From: Salvelinus alpinus
Lineage: Eukaryota; Chordata; Actinopteri; Salmoniformes; Salmonidae
NCBI RefSeq assembly: GCF_045679555.1
Contig: NC_092089.1
Span: forward strand, 3,484,652-3,548,651
Direction of reading: 5' to 3'
Length of the DNA: 64,000 nucleotides
Both the position numbers and the translations under genes were made by a program. This document shows, piece after piece, positions 46,168 to 57,255 of the stretch (the first letter of the stretch is position 1; each line of letters starts with the position of its first letter). A model generated the notes under the pieces. That model was not told the origin of the DNA, did not search any database, and was given only the letters and a program-made list of their open reading frames with translations.

Positions 46168-46582
46168 CCTATATCCAGTGTGCTGAGGTTCTCCAGACTA
46201 GTCTTTTTAGAGTAAGTGAAGTCTTTTGAATTAGGGTTTTGTATTCTCCATATGTCCACTAGCTTCAGAGAGGAGGTGAATTCTTGAAGATAAACTCTAA
46301 ATGTTTTGTGCTGATGATTATCTGACGTGGAGCTCCTGTCACTTTTAGGGTCTAGCACTGTGTTGAAATCCCCTCCCACCACCAAGGTTCCGGTAGCAGT
46401 GTTTTTAAGATAATGACCCAGTCTCTCCAGGATTGTGTGGTCATCTTTGTGATTATAGACATTCACAAGAGTGAAGAGTTGACCTTACAGTCGACAGAAC
46501 AGTACAATGTAGCCACCAGCGTAATCTTCATCATGGCAGATATACTCAAAGTCTGTTATGCTATCTTTAATCAGTATGTCTG
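46168..46582 (-). pseudogene. inverted EEP-domain fragment, distal part
   Basis: The reverse-strand frame encodes the second half of an EEP domain: MNVYNHKDDHTILERLGHYL, VVGGDFNTVLDPKSD and FTYSKKT. This matches unit A residues ~122-210 at moderate identity (VNVYNHKED, VIGGDFNTVLD). It is more diverged than units A, B and E. The 3' end is cut at the CTAA of the neighbouring TTAA element. The upstream part lies at 48416-48835, separated by another TTAA element. Confidence 0.75.
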
Positions 46583-46586
46583 TTAT

Positions 46587-48415
46587 CCTCTAACGAGTCA
46601 CAACCCCGGATCCGGGATCCCCCCCATCAAAAAAGCTGACTAGCATAGCCTAGCCTAAAGCCACAGGGATATCATATAATCAAATGTTCATGAAATCACA
46701 AGTCCAAGACACCAAATGAAAGATACAGATCTTGTGAATCCAGCCATCATTTCCGATTTTTTAAATGTTTTACAGGGAAGACACAATATGTAAATCTATT
46801 AGCTAACCACGTTAGCAAAAGACACCACTTTTTTTACTCCACCAGTTTTTTACTCCATCAGTAGCTATCACTAATTCGACTAAATAAAGATATATATAGC
46901 CACTAACCAAGAAACAACTTCATAAGATGACAGTCTGATAACATATTTATGGTATAGCATATGTTTTTTTTAGAAAAATGTTCATTTTTCAGGTATAAAT
47001 CACAGTTCTACATTGCAGCCACTATCACAAAACTCACCCAAAGCGACTAGAATAACTACAGAGAGCAACGTGTATTACCTAATTACTCATCTTAAAACAT
47101 TTCTGAAAAATACACAGCGTACAGCAAATGAAAGCCCAACATCTTGTGAATCCAGATAATATTTCAGATTTTCTAAGTGTTTTACAGCGAAAACACAATA
47201 TATCGTTATATTAGCATACCACATGAGCTAACATCACCCCAGCATTGATTCAAGGCAAAAAGCGCGATAACGTTATCACCACCAAAATATATTAATTTTT
47301 TCACTAACCTTCTCAGAATTCTTCAGATGACAGTCCTGTAACATCATATTACACAATGCATATAGAGTTTGTTCGAAAATGTGCATATTTAGCATCACAA
47401 ATCGTGGTTATGCTATGTAATCAGTCAAAACATGGCATGCATTCTGGCCGGCGCCATCTTGGAAGGGCACCTAAGTTTACGATTATTTATCGGTTAGATT
47501 TACTAAAAAAATACAGGTTGGACAGCTAATGAAAGATGCATTGGTTATTAATGCAACCGCTGATTTAGATTTTTAAAATTAACGTTACTAGACATACAGT
47601 GTGCGTTACAGCCAGACTAGTGCCGCAATAATGGCCGAAAAATGCATTTACATTTTTCCACATAAATACGGAATAAAATCATAAATAGCTCTTACTTTTG
47701 GACGAGCTTCCATCAGAATCTTGGGCAAGGTGTCCTTTTGTCCAAAAGAATCGTTGCTTTGTTGTAAAACGTCCACTTCAACTTCGGAACTAGCAGCTAA
47801 CAGTAGCTACGTGGCACACACATGTCCAAATCCTCAAACGCAATACTACGAAAATTCCGAAAATAGCAATATACTCGCATAAACTGATATAAATCGGTTT
47901 CAAATAACTTCGTTATGATGTTTCTAACACCTATACCGAATTAAATTACAGACGGACATATCTAAGGCCGATAACTGAGCGTTTCAAAATGCTATCCTGG
48001 GGTCTTGCGTTGCGTAATGGCGGAAGTCGAAAAGAGAGCGCACCTCGTTCCTTGCCCTTTTATAAGCTCTGAGAAATACGTAGAAACACCATTCCACTTC
48101 TCATTGGTTACTGACATCCAGGGGAAGGCGGGTGCAGTTAATTTCGATCCATAGGGCACACACAGAGCTTTAAACTGATCCGAGATCAGAGCCTAGTTTT
48201 CAGACCTTCGCATGTCCTGTCATGATTTTCGCTGTAGAAAGAGTTCTGGTTCACCCACAGACATAATTCAAACGGTTTTAGAAACTAGAGATTGTTTTCT
48301 ATCCAATAGTAATAATAATATGCATATTGTACGAGCAAGAATTGAGTACGAGGCAGTTTAATTTGGAGACGCAAAATGTCGAAGTTGAAACAGCACCCCC
48401 TGTAGTGACAAGAAG
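46587..48415 (+). mobile_element. TTAA-type element inserted in the inverted EEP fragment
   Basis: A complete 1829-bp copy: left end cctctaacgagtcacaacccc with cccggatccggg, right end cctgtagtgacaagaag. Its duplication is TTAT (46583-46586, 48416-48419) rather than TTAA. Removal rejoins the 27-bp repeat array and the EEP frame. The termini share GTCAC-type inverted sequence. Confidence 0.8.
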
Positions 48416-48604
48416 TTATGCTATCTTTAATCAGTATGTCTGTTATGCTATCTTTAATCAGTATGTCTGTTATGCTATCTTTAATCAGTATGTCTGTTAT
48501 GCTATCTTTAATCAGTATGTCTGTTATGCTATCTTTAATCAGTATGTCTGTTATGCTATCTTTAATCAGTATGTCTGTTATGCTATCTTTAATCAGTATG
48601 GCTA
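48416..48604. repeat. 27-bp tandem repeat inside EEP coding sequence
   Basis: Seven copies of ttatgctatctttaatcagt plus atgtctg start at 48416 with an exact 27-bp period. An eighth copy lies across the TTAA insertion at 46556-46582. The unit corresponds to the stretch after KGVAIL in the EEP domain (reverse strand) and carries a stop in that frame. Confidence 0.92.
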
Positions 48605-48835
48605 CTCCTTTGCTTTTGAATCAAATACAGTGAAGACAGATTTCCAACCAACCACTTTCTTTAAGAGTTTCACATTCTTAGGTCCAATGTGTGTCTCCTG
48701 TAGAAACGCTACAGAAGAGTTTATATCCTCCAGCTGGTCTAGTACAGCATTCAGTTTAGGGTCATTATCTGAGGCTTGTCTGTGGGGTTTGATACCACAG
48801 GTGTTCTAGGTGACAAAGTGAAGAAGAGTAGATCC
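48416..48835 (-). pseudogene. inverted EEP-domain fragment, N-terminal part
   Basis: The reverse strand of ~48600-48835 encodes an EEP start resembling NTCGIKPHRQASDN..., then VAFLQETHIGP and a SKAKE block that corresponds to SPSSKGVAIL of unit A. A stop replaces the Gly codon there, and the 27-bp unit that follows has been amplified. Together with 46168-46582 this is one inverted, diverged EEP copy. Confidence 0.7.
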
Positions 48836-49287
48836 TGGTAAGGGTACACTCAGATCGTCCTCTGTCTCTGATGATGATTCCAATGAATTAATTTAAATTG
48901 TTGAGTGTTTTATGAGTGATGGTTGAAGTTGGACTTGTTCTTTGTCAGATCACAGATGTAGGATGTTCAGCACCCTCTGGACAACATGACAAAAGGAAAA
49001 CATTGAAGGACAAAATCATGGGGAGGAGAATGAGGTGATGCCATGATGACATGCTGTTGGGTCGATCGAGCCATATATTTATCCAGTAGATTGTATAAAA
49101 ACCTTCCTCCAAAGCTCTTGTTTAAAACAAAAAAATTGAGTAGATAAAGACAGAGCAACACAGTTAATTGACACTCAGCAGCTAAATCAGAATTTATAAA
49201 CCAGTTATTCTGGGGTTCAACCTTCCTGCCAAAGCAGACAGTTCCACTCCCTCCACACCAGAATGTAGAAATACAGAGGTTCGGACA
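48836..49287. other. junction between inverted and direct unit fragments
   Basis: No gene is supported. It separates the inverted EEP N-terminus from the direct unit D C-terminal region, and so contains a rearrangement breakpoint. A palindromic ccatgatgacatgctg-type stretch lies near 49040. Confidence 0.4.
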
Positions 49288-50060
49288 ATGTTACCGGAGT
49301 ATCAATACAATGACAGAACAGGAAAAATATGTGGGTCTGAGATAGTAATGGCAATAGAATTTCTGACTGGCTCTGGACAACCAACACTTGGTACAATACC
49401 TGACCTGATAACAACCGAACGCTTAAAGCAGACATATAATAAAGAACAGAAAGCTTCAGAAATGACACCCAATGAAGGGACGATATTTGCTAAAATACTA
49501 GAAAGTCGTCTACAAATGTACCTTCAGTTCTCAATCATAGAAAAGAACCGAGGTGAACCGTCACAGAGTTTGCCTTATCTTGTTAAGTTGGACATCCCAA
49601 CAAAGATTAAGATAAACTTCTTGGAAGAAGCCCTTTTGTCCATAAAGTGTTCTAAACCATCTCCTAAATCACCTAACCCTATTGGATTCACATTTTTAAG
49701 GGAAGTGCTTTTTCGTGACTTTACCAACTGGTCAAAGTTGCTTCTAATTGACGATCATACTTTAGGTATGACAAGAGATGGTTAAGACGTTACTGTCCCC
49801 TCGCCCAAACTCTACTTGCCTTATGCAAGAAGAATTTCCAATACAAGATTTATGATCAAACTAAGATTACCAGTGTGTGGTACTTCAGACGGTGCTGTTT
49901 TATACACTTGGAAGAAAAGGAATTGACAACTGTGGCAGCTGTACTCTTTAAATTCAGAGAAGACTCTGGGCTTAGTATTACCACAGATAAAACGATCCCT
50001 TTGCCACCAGGCCACAAACCAAGAACAGTGAGTGAAGGTCAAACTCAGAACCAGTCCTAA
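49288..50060 (+). pseudogene. unit D: diverged dead-RT region without EEP domain
   Basis: The frame 49288-49785 followed by 49875-50060 covers the linker and RT remnant. It includes GSEIVMAIEFLTGSG, IFAKILESRLQMYL, KINFLEEALLSI, REVLFRDFTNWSKLLLIDDH, then after a frameshift near 49785 CFIHLEEKELTTVAAVLFKF and EDSGLSITTDKTIPLPPG. It aligns along its length with unit A residues ~285-505 and more closely with unit C. The RT motif A region lacks Asp and the YADD position reads FIHL. The EEP domain is not upstream in direct orientation. Confidence 0.75.
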
Positions 50061-50646
50061 AGAGCATGTATTATGGTCAAACCCAGAACCAGTCCTAAAG
50101 ATCATGTATTATGGTCAAACCCAGAGCCAGACATAAAGATCATGTATTATAGTCAAACCCAGAACCAGTCCTAAAGAGCATGTATTATAGTCAAACCCAG
50201 AACCAGACCTAAAGATCATGTATTATGGTCAAACCCAGAACCAGACCTAAAGATCATGTATTATAGCCAAACCCAGAACCAGTCCTGAAGATCATGTATT
50301 ATAGTCAAACCCAGAACCAGACCTAAAAATCTTGTATTATAGTCAAACCCAGAACCAGACCTAAAAATCTTGTATTATAGTCAAACCCAGAACCAGACCT
50401 AAAGAGCATGTATTATAGTCAAACCCAGAACCAGTCCTAAAGATCATGTATTATGGTCAAACCCAGAACCAGACCTAAAGATCATGTATTATAGTCAAAC
50501 CCAGAACCAGACCTAAAGAGCATGTATTATAGTCAAACCCAGAACCAGTCCTGAAGATCATGTATTATAGTCAAACCCAGAACCAGACCTAAAAATCTTG
50601 TATTATAGTCAAACCCAGAACCAGACCTAAAGATCATGTATTATCT
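50039..50646 (+). repeat. 38-bp minisatellite, 16 copies (unit D)
   Basis: An exact 16 x 38-bp array, the longest in the window. Variants (agtcc/agacc, gatcatg/gagcatg/aatcttg) show block duplication, for example a repeated aaaaatcttg pair at ~50320-50370. It begins at the end of the unit D coding remnant. Confidence 0.93.
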
Positions 50647-51370
50647 GTAACTAACATTTCATCAGGTGAGATCATAAACCATGAAATAAGAGGCATTACA
50701 CTTCATATCCAGGGATATTGGATATCTGGGTTCACAACAGCCTATACATTACAACCTAAATACATGGGCATATGTTTTCAAACATATAGGTTATTTAGAT
50801 GTGTGTCTTCAAAAACTGCTGATATTACTGTATTCATTGCTGCATATCTGTCTTGATAGGAATATAAATAACTACTGTACATATTATACTGTATAGATGT
50901 ATGAGCTATGATGTATGAAGGAGTACTCCCAGGAGTATGCAATGTCTTGGTCTTATCAGGGTTCTGCCGACTGTACATAAAATATAAACTCAACTCAATA
51001 TTCTATTTGGTTTCTCAGGTTACAATGGACTTTCAAACCACAAGGTCATCTGGAGCCTCAGAGGTCACACAACGAACATACTCCTGTGCATTGAACATAC
51101 TATGTCTGTCTCCCACAAGTAAAGGTGTGTATTTGTATGTGTGTGTGTATTTGCATGTGTGTGTATACTGTCTAAATGTATCTTGATTATAGGACTTGCT
51201 GTAGTAAAACAAACAAAAATGAATGAAGACAAATAAACCAGGAAAAAACTGTCTTATTGCAATCATCTTTATTTTGTCGTCACCTTGTATAAAAGGGCTC
51301 AGATTGCAGTTCACTCTTCATAGAAGATGTTTCATACTTCACTAAAATGTGAAAAATCAAAATCAAAACA
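50647..51370 (+). repeat. conserved 3' flank of unit D
   Basis: It includes catatccagggatattggat, the 50908-51120 block, AATAAA at 51232-51237 and an extension (attgcaatcatctttatttt...gggctcagattgcagttcac) shared only with unit E (60985-61080). A short (GT)n tract lies near 51140-51170. Confidence 0.75.
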
Positions 51371-52109
51371 CACAACACACACAAAACATAACACAAAATA
51401 ACAAATATTTTTTCCTATGAACTGATTGTAATAAACTCTAAATCTTGGAGCACTAGCTTTATACAACAAGGTTCTAGACATCAGGGTTCACACCACTGGA
51501 ATAATCATTACATTGCTGAATAACTTGCGTAGACCAGAAAAAAATATTTAACTTTAATTGAAGGAATATTGAGAACCAAATGTGCGTATAAAGTAATTAT
51601 TAGCAATAATTTCTGTTAATTCTCCTATGCACTTTTTTTGGGCACCAAGGACAGAGTTGTGAAACATTGCTCTAACTTATCTATCAACATATGAATGTGG
51701 CCCTGTCTCAGTTTGGCAACACTTTAAGCCCAATGATGCGTTTTTCCAACACTTACAAAACTACCTCTAGCTCTGGCCTGGAATGTTTGTTTCTCAACTT
51801 GTTTTTTTCTACATAATTACAACATCTTGAGAAGACAGGAAACATGTTTCAAGTGCACTGCATGGATAGCCTACAACATATACTTGTGTAGGGGACCAGT
51901 GAGGTGTCAGACGAGAGGACAATTTCTCATGTTTCAGAGGCTACTGATGTCACAATAATCATAATGGCACAACAAATACTACTGAGAGATACATCTGTGT
52001 CTAAGGAGATGCATTAGGTAGTGTTTGACATAATCCTTTAGTTTAGGACTGGTACAGGATGCAATATAAGAAATGTAGATTTTTTTGCAACATTGGGTCT
52101 CACAGGGTT
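51371..52109. other. no recognisable gene
   Basis: About 740 bases of AT-rich DNA without coding signal or recognisable repeat ends. Confidence 0.5.
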
Positions 52110-52262
52110 AACAGTTAACATGATGATGCAGAGGTGGGTGTGGATGTTAGTATAGCTGTGCGCAACCTTGAATACTCACCTGAGTATCACTGGTCAGACT
52201 GCACCACAGGGTGACACACCAATATTTCCACTGTAAAAAGTAAAGGGAATCACAAAAGTACA
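52110..52262 (+). repeat. 5' remnant of unit E
   Basis: It resembles 1820-1965 (gatgcag, gcaacctt, gacacaccaatatttccact). It is cut at 52263 by LTR-element debris; the unit resumes near 54040. Confidence 0.5.
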
Positions 52263-52452
52263 TGTAACAACTGTGAGGCCCAACGCAGGAGATGAGAAGC
52301 AGATACAGGGAGTCAACGGAACAGCGTCTGGACATAAAAACGACATGACATGAGTCCAATGAGCGCAGCTGCGCTTAATGATGGTGACATGTGCGTATAA
52401 TCACGGGTAGCCTGGCGCCCTGGAGCTCCAGGGAGAGGGAGCAGGCGTGACA
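52263..52452 (-). mobile_element. LTR remnant of a Gypsy-type element, reverse orientation
   Basis: TGTAACAACTGTGAGG...GCAGGCGTGACA has TGT/ACA-type ends. It is followed by gtatccccccctccc, the reverse complement of a polypurine tract, so this is the 3' LTR of a reverse-strand element that includes the integrase remnant to the right. Confidence 0.6.
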
Positions 52453-52472
52453 GTATCCCCCCCTCCCAAGGT

Positions 52473-52559
52473 AGATTGCTGAGATTTTTAGAATAAGGTT
52501 GTAACTTAACAAAATGTGGAAAACGTGAAGAGGTTTGAATACTTTCCGAACGCACTGTA
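52473..52559. mobile_element. terminal fragment of a Tc1-like element
   Basis: agaataaggttgtaac and tttgaatactttccgaacgc match the right inverted repeat of the element at 12692-16360. Only this end is present. Confidence 0.65.
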
Positions 52560-52705
52560 TATTTATACCTCGGGACTGCGACATTGATCGCCCTAATATT
52601 TCTATACTTCTTAATTCCATTCTTTTACTTTTTAGATTTGTGTGTATTGTTAGATATTATTGCACTGTTAGAGCTGGGAAAACAAGCATTTTGCTACACC
52701 CGCAA
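52560..52705 (+). mobile_element. LINE 3' UTR fragment
   Basis: ttattgcactgttagagctg and aagcattttgctacacccgc match the 3' UTR of the LINE at 54588-57255 (~57150-57200). The final repeat tail is missing. Confidence 0.6.
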
Positions 52706-52758
52706 TAACAGAGAGACAAATTACATCTTCCTGATTGTATTTCTTCTAAAGGTTTAAA

Positions 52759-53651
52759 TTACCAGATGCAATCATCAGGATGGAACATGAGTGCCTCACT
52801 GCGGTGGCGATCCGCCTGCTCCTTCTGACTGCGGACGGCGTGCTTCGGTCTGGCTTGGAGTCCACGTGGCTGAGCTGGCTCGTAACCCAGAACACGCTGG
52901 AAAAGAGTCAGCCCGGTGGAAGAATGGGGCAACGAATTCTGGGCATATTCCGCCAAAGGAAGGAGTCGGACCCACTCCTCCTGCCGGTCCTGGCAGTGAT
53001 TCCTCAGGAACCTCCCCAGCTCCTGGTTCATCTTCTCCACCTGCCGTTAGACTGAGGCCGGTACCCGGAAGTGAGGCTGACCGTGACACCCAGCTTCTCC
53101 ATGAAGGTTTTCCATACCCATGAATTGGGGGCCACAGTCGGAGACAATATCCACTGGAAGACCATAGTGCTGGAAAACCTGCTGGAACAGTGCCTCAGCA
53201 ACCTGGAGAGGGGAAGGGAGCCCAGAGAGAGGGATGAAACGGTATGATTTAGAGAATCTATCCACAACCACCAAAATAGTGGTGAAACCATCAGAAGAGG
53301 GGAGATCACTGACACAGTCAATGGACAGATGAGACCAGGGACGCTGGTGCACGGGAATTGGCATGGGAGTTTTCCTGCTGGAGCGTTGTGGGGGGATTTG
53401 GATCGAGTACAAACCGAACATGAATTGACATAGTGGGTTACGTCCTGCGCCAAAGTGGGCCACCAGTATTTATCAGAAAGGGATGGGATAGTGCTGTGAT
53501 ACCTGGGTGTCCAGCAGTGAGGGATGTGTGTGCCCAGGTCAACAGCTGATCTCTCACCCCTGTTGGAACGTAGATGCGCTCCGGAGGACAGGTGACAGGA
53601 GCAGGTCCTCGCTGCAGAGCCTAGAAGATGTCCACATCTACGTCCCAACAC
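52759..53651 (-). pseudogene. Gypsy-type integrase, broken
   Basis: Reverse-strand fragments read in order: an H2C2 zinc-binding part ([19 protein letters not shown], then CSVCTRSK), the catalytic core ([17 protein letters not shown] with the first Asp; [13 protein letters not shown] with the second), a GYRPQSNG block before the Glu, and a C-terminal part ([30 protein letters not shown]). The frame changes at least twice (~53450, ~53050). It is typical Ty3/Gypsy pol. Protease, RT and RNase H are missing. It is unrelated in orientation to the 22.7-kb element. Confidence 0.85.
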
Positions 53652-53759
53652 ATGGGGGCAATGATACAGCAGGACTGATTGATGGGCTGGTGGACACTCA
53701 CAGGGCCCTCAACCAGCCTGGAACCACAGGGTGCGGGAAGGTAGGTCCTTCTGGGAGTC

Positions 53760-54039
53760 AGGTGTAGTTCGTGAGTTTAATAATAACGAACATGGAACGA
53801 TACAAAACAAGAGCAGCGTCTGACATAGAAAACACAAACAATACTACCTGATGACTAGTAATAAAAGAGTGCTATATGAAGGGTAAGTAATCCGTGAGTA
53901 ATGAAGTCCAGGTGTGACTGAGACACAGGTGTGTGCAATGTTAGTTGCCAGGTGTGCGTAAAGATTGGTTGCCAGAACCAGTGGTTAGTAGACCAGCGAC
54001 ATCGAACGCAAGAGGGGAGGAGCGGGAGTAGAAGTGACA
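53760..54039 (-). mobile_element. LTR-like remnant at the right end of the Gypsy debris
   Basis: The sequence ends gggagtagaagtgaca, which in reverse orientation gives a TGTCACTTCTACTCCC start typical of Gypsy LTRs. Beyond it unit E sequence resumes. The inner end is not precisely defined. Confidence 0.5.
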
Positions 54040-54321
54040 ATATTTGATCCCATAATTATAACTAACAATTATGATATTTGATAATAATTTTTGATGACGT
54101 TGGCAGTAATTCCTATCAAAACTAAAGGTAGTTATTAAAAACCTGGATTGGAAATGAAAACGCCAATGAACTATGTAGCTCTGTTTTACGGGTGACATTA
54201 CATAAGTCTTATCAACGACATCTATCTAGTGTATCTAGTGTATGTATTTAAATAGACTCACCTGAGTATCAGAGGTCATACAGCACAGCAGACAAGACAC
54301 ACCTGGATCAGCGCTACACAG
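54040..54321 (+). repeat. 5' flank and exon 1 of unit E, single 47-bp motif
   Basis: It matches unit A from ~2350 on (gatgacgttggcagtaattc). Exon 1 ends with one copy of the 47-bp motif (54277-54321) and the splice donor. It shows the unexpanded state of the arrays in units A and B. Confidence 0.75.
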
Positions 54322-54551
54322 GTGAGGTTATGATATTTTTATGTGTTGGTGAGAACTCTGTAGAACTTCACAATTTTTTAATGTGTAAGGTATCAAGCAG
54401 AGAAGCAGATATTTATATCTCTGAAAAAAAAGTGTGTGAATTGTGTACTTGTGCAAATACTTGCTAAATCTGGTGGAATATTTTGGTTAGCAGGAGTAAA
54501 GTCTGATTTAAAGCAGCTTATTATACTCAAACTAATATCTTTATGTTTTAG
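54322..54551 (+). other. intron of unit E
   Basis: CACAG|GTGAGG to GTTTTAG|AATCC, 230 nt. It is homologous to the introns of A and B with several deletions. Confidence 0.65.
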
Positions 54552-54587
54552 AATCCAACCTAGAAACACCAGAACTATGGCAAAATC

Positions 54588-56720
54588 AAAAAAACAAAAC
54601 TCCCTAAATTCTATCAGCATATCGATTGTGCTACCAGGGCTGGTAAAACCCTGGATCATTGTTATACTAACTTCCGCGACGCATATAAGGCCCTCCCCCG
54701 CCCTCCTTTCGGAAAAGCTGACCACGACTCCATTTTGTTGATTCCAGCCTACAAACAGAAACTAAAACAACAAGCTCCCGCGCTCAGGTCTGTTCAACGC
54801 TGGTCCGACCAATCTGATTCCACGCTTCAAGACTGCTTCGATCACGCGGATTGGAATATGTTCCGCATTGCGTCCAACAACAACATGGACGAATATGCTG
54901 ATTCGGTGAGCGAGTTCATTAGGAAGTGCATTGACGATGTCGTACCCACAGCAACGATTAAAACATTCCCAAACCAGAAACCGTGGATTGACGGCAGCAT
55001 TCGCGTGAAACTGAAAGCGCGAACCACTGCTTTTAACCAGGGCAAGGTGACCGGAAACATGACCGAATACAAACAGTGTAGCTATTCTCTCCGCAAGGCA
55101 ATCAAACAGGCTAAGTCCCAGTACAGAGACAAAATAGAGTCGCAATTCAACAGCTCAGACACAAGAGGTATGTGGCAGGGTCTACAGTCTATCACGGATT
55201 ACAAAAAGAAAACCAGCCCCGTCGCGGACCAGGATGTCTTGCTCCCAGACAGGCTAAATAACTTTTTTGCCCGCTTTGAGGACAATACAGTGCCACTGAC
55301 ACGGCCCGCTACCAAAACCTGCGGGCTCTCCTTCACTGCAGCCGAGGTGAGTAAAACATTTAAACGTGTTAACCCTCGCAAGGCTGCAGGCCCAGACGGC
55401 ATTCCCAGCCGCGTCCTCAGAGCATGCGCAGACCAGCTGGCTGGTGTGTTTACGGACATATTCAATCAATCCTTATCCCAGTCTGCTGTTCCCACATGCT
55501 TCAAGAGGGCCACCATTGTTCCTGTTCCCAAGAAAGCTAAGGTAACTGAGCTAAACGACTACCGCCCCGTAGCACTCACTTCCGTCATCATGAAGTGCTT
55601 TGAGAGACTAGTCAAGGACCACATCACCTCCACCCTACCGGACACCATAGACCCACTCCAATTTGCTTACCGACACAATAGGTCCACAGACGACGCAATC
55701 GCAACCACACTGCACACTGCCCTAACCCATCTGGACAAGAGGAATACCTATGTGAGAATGCTGTTCATCGATTACAGCTCAGCATTTAACACCATAGTAC
55801 CCTCCAAACTCGTCATCAAGCTCGAGACCCTGGGTCTCGACCCCGCCCTGTGCAACTGGGTCCTGGACTTCCTGACGGGCCGCCCCCAGGTGGTGAGGGT
55901 AGGTAACAACATCTCCACCCCGCTGATCCTCAACACTGGGGCCCCACAAGGGTGCGTTCTGAGCCCTCTCCTGTACTCCCTGTTCACCCACGACTGCGTG
56001 GCCATGCACGCCTCCAACTCAATCATCAAGTTTGCGGATGACACTACAGTGGTAGGCTTGATTACCAACAACGACGAGACGGCCTACAGGGAGGAGGTGA
56101 GGGCCCTCGGAGTGTGGTGTCAGGAAAATAACCTCACACTCAACGTCAACAAAACAAAGGAGATGATTGTGGACTTCAGGAAACAGCAGAGGGAGCACCC
56201 CCCTATCCACATCGACGGGTCAGTAGTGGAGAAGGTGGAAAGTTTTAAGTTCCTCGGTGTACACATCACGGACAAACTGAATTGGTCCACCCACACAGAC
56301 AGCGTTGTGAAGAAGGCGCAGCAGCGCCTCTTCAACCTCAGGAGGCTGAAGAAATTCGGCTTGTCACCAAAAGCACTCACAAACTTCTACAGATGCACAA
56401 TCGAGAGCATCCTGTCGGGCTGTATCACCGCCTGGTACGGCAACTGCTCCGCCCACAACCGTAAGGCTCTCCAGAGGGTAGTGAGGTCTGCAGAACGCAT
56501 CACCGGGGGCAAACTACCTGCCCTCCAGGACACCTACACCACCCGATGTCACAGGAAGGCCATAAAGATCATCAAGGACAACAACCACCCAAGCCACTGC
56601 CTGTTCACCCCGCTATCATCCAGAAGGCGAGGTCAGTACAGGTGCATCAAAGCAGGGACCGAGAGACTGAAAAACAGCTTCTATCTCAAGGCCATCAGAC
56701 TGTTAAACAGCCACCACTAA
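54588..56720 (+). CDS. LINE ORF2, partial: end of endonuclease plus complete reverse transcriptase
   Basis: The frame is open from the truncation point to TAA at 56718-56720, about 710 codons. The first ~60 residues are the end of an EEP domain (GKADHDSILLIP with the SDH-type Asp-His). The RT follows with its motifs intact: GPDGIPSRVLR, LNDYRPVALTSV, FIDYSSAFN (motif A Asp), GAPQGCVLSPLLYSLF (motif B) and KFADDTTVVG (motif C). The C-terminal part includes FKFLGVHI and FNLRRLKKFGLSPK. No stop or frameshift was found. The N-terminal endonuclease is absent, so it cannot move itself. There is no start codon of its own; TTG at 54735 is not meaningful. Confidence 0.85.
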   Translation, partial: KKTKLPKFYQHIDCATRAGKTLDHCYTNFRDAYKALPRPPFGKADHDSILLIPAYKQKLKQQAPALRSVQRWSDQSDSTLQDCFDHADWNMFRIASNNNMDEYADSVSEFIRKCIDDVVPTATIKTFPNQKPWIDGSIRVKLKARTTAFNQGKVTGNMTEYKQCSYSLRKAIKQAKSQYRDKIESQFNSSDTRGMWQGLQSITDYKKKTSPVADQDVLLPDRLNNFFARFEDNTVPLTRPATKTCGLSFTAAEVSKTFKRVNPRKAAGPDGIPSRVLRACADQLAGVFTDIFNQSLSQSAVPTCFKRATIVPVPKKAKVTELNDYRPVALTSVIMKCFERLVKDHITSTLPDTIDPLQFAYRHNRSTDDAIATTLHTALTHLDKRNTYVRMLFIDYSSAFNTIVPSKLVIKLETLGLDPALCNWVLDFLTGRPQVVRVGNNISTPLILNTGAPQGCVLSPLLYSLFTHDCVAMHASNSIIKFADDTTVVGLITNNDETAYREEVRALGVWCQENNLTLNVNKTKEMIVDFRKQQREHPPIHIDGSVVEKVESFKFLGVHITDKLNWSTHTDSVVKKAQQRLFNLRRLKKFGLSPKALTNFYRCTIESILSGCITAWYGNCSAHNRKALQRVVRSAERITGGKLPALQDTYTTRCHRKAIKIIKDNNHPSHCLFTPLSSRRRGQYRCIKAGTERLKNSFYLKAIRLLNSHH

Positions 56721-57255
56721 CATTTAGCGGCCGCTGCCAACATACTGACTCAACTCCAGCCACTTTAAAAATGGGAATTGATGGAAATTATGTAAAAATG
56801 TACCACTAGCCACTTTAAACAATGCCACTTAATATAATGTTTACATACCCTACATTACCCATCTCATATGTATATGTATATACTGTACTCTATATCATCT
56901 ACTGCATCTTGCCATCTTTATGTAATACATGTACCACTAGCCACTTTAAACTATGCCACTTTATGTTTACATACCCTACAGTACGCATCTCATATGTATA
57001 TACCGTACTCTATACCATCTACTGCATCTTGCCTATGCCGTTCTGTACCATCACTCATTCATATATCTTTATGTACATATTCTTTATCCCTTTACACTTG
57101 TGTGTATAAGGTAGTAGTTGTGGAATTGTTAGGTTAGATTACTTGTTGTTATTACTGCATTGTCGGAACTAGAAGCACAAGCATTTCGCTACACTCGCAT
57201 TAACATCTGCTAACCATGTGTATGTGACTAATACAATTTGATTTGATTTGATTTG
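54588..57255 (+). mobile_element. Rex1/CR1-like LINE, 5'-truncated, inserted in unit E
   Basis: It is flanked by AAATC (54583-54587, 57256-57260) and interrupts the unit at the codon pair after ATGGCA. It has a coding part (54588-56720), a ~530-bp 3' UTR with two related segments (~56820-56900, 56935-57010) and a (tttga)n tail. The tail and truncation are typical of target-primed insertion. Clade assignment is tentative. Confidence 0.85.

Noticed and set aside
54735-54737. Start codon of the LINE ORF at this point
   Set aside because: The codon is TTG inside a continuous EEP-RT frame that is open back to the truncation at 54588.
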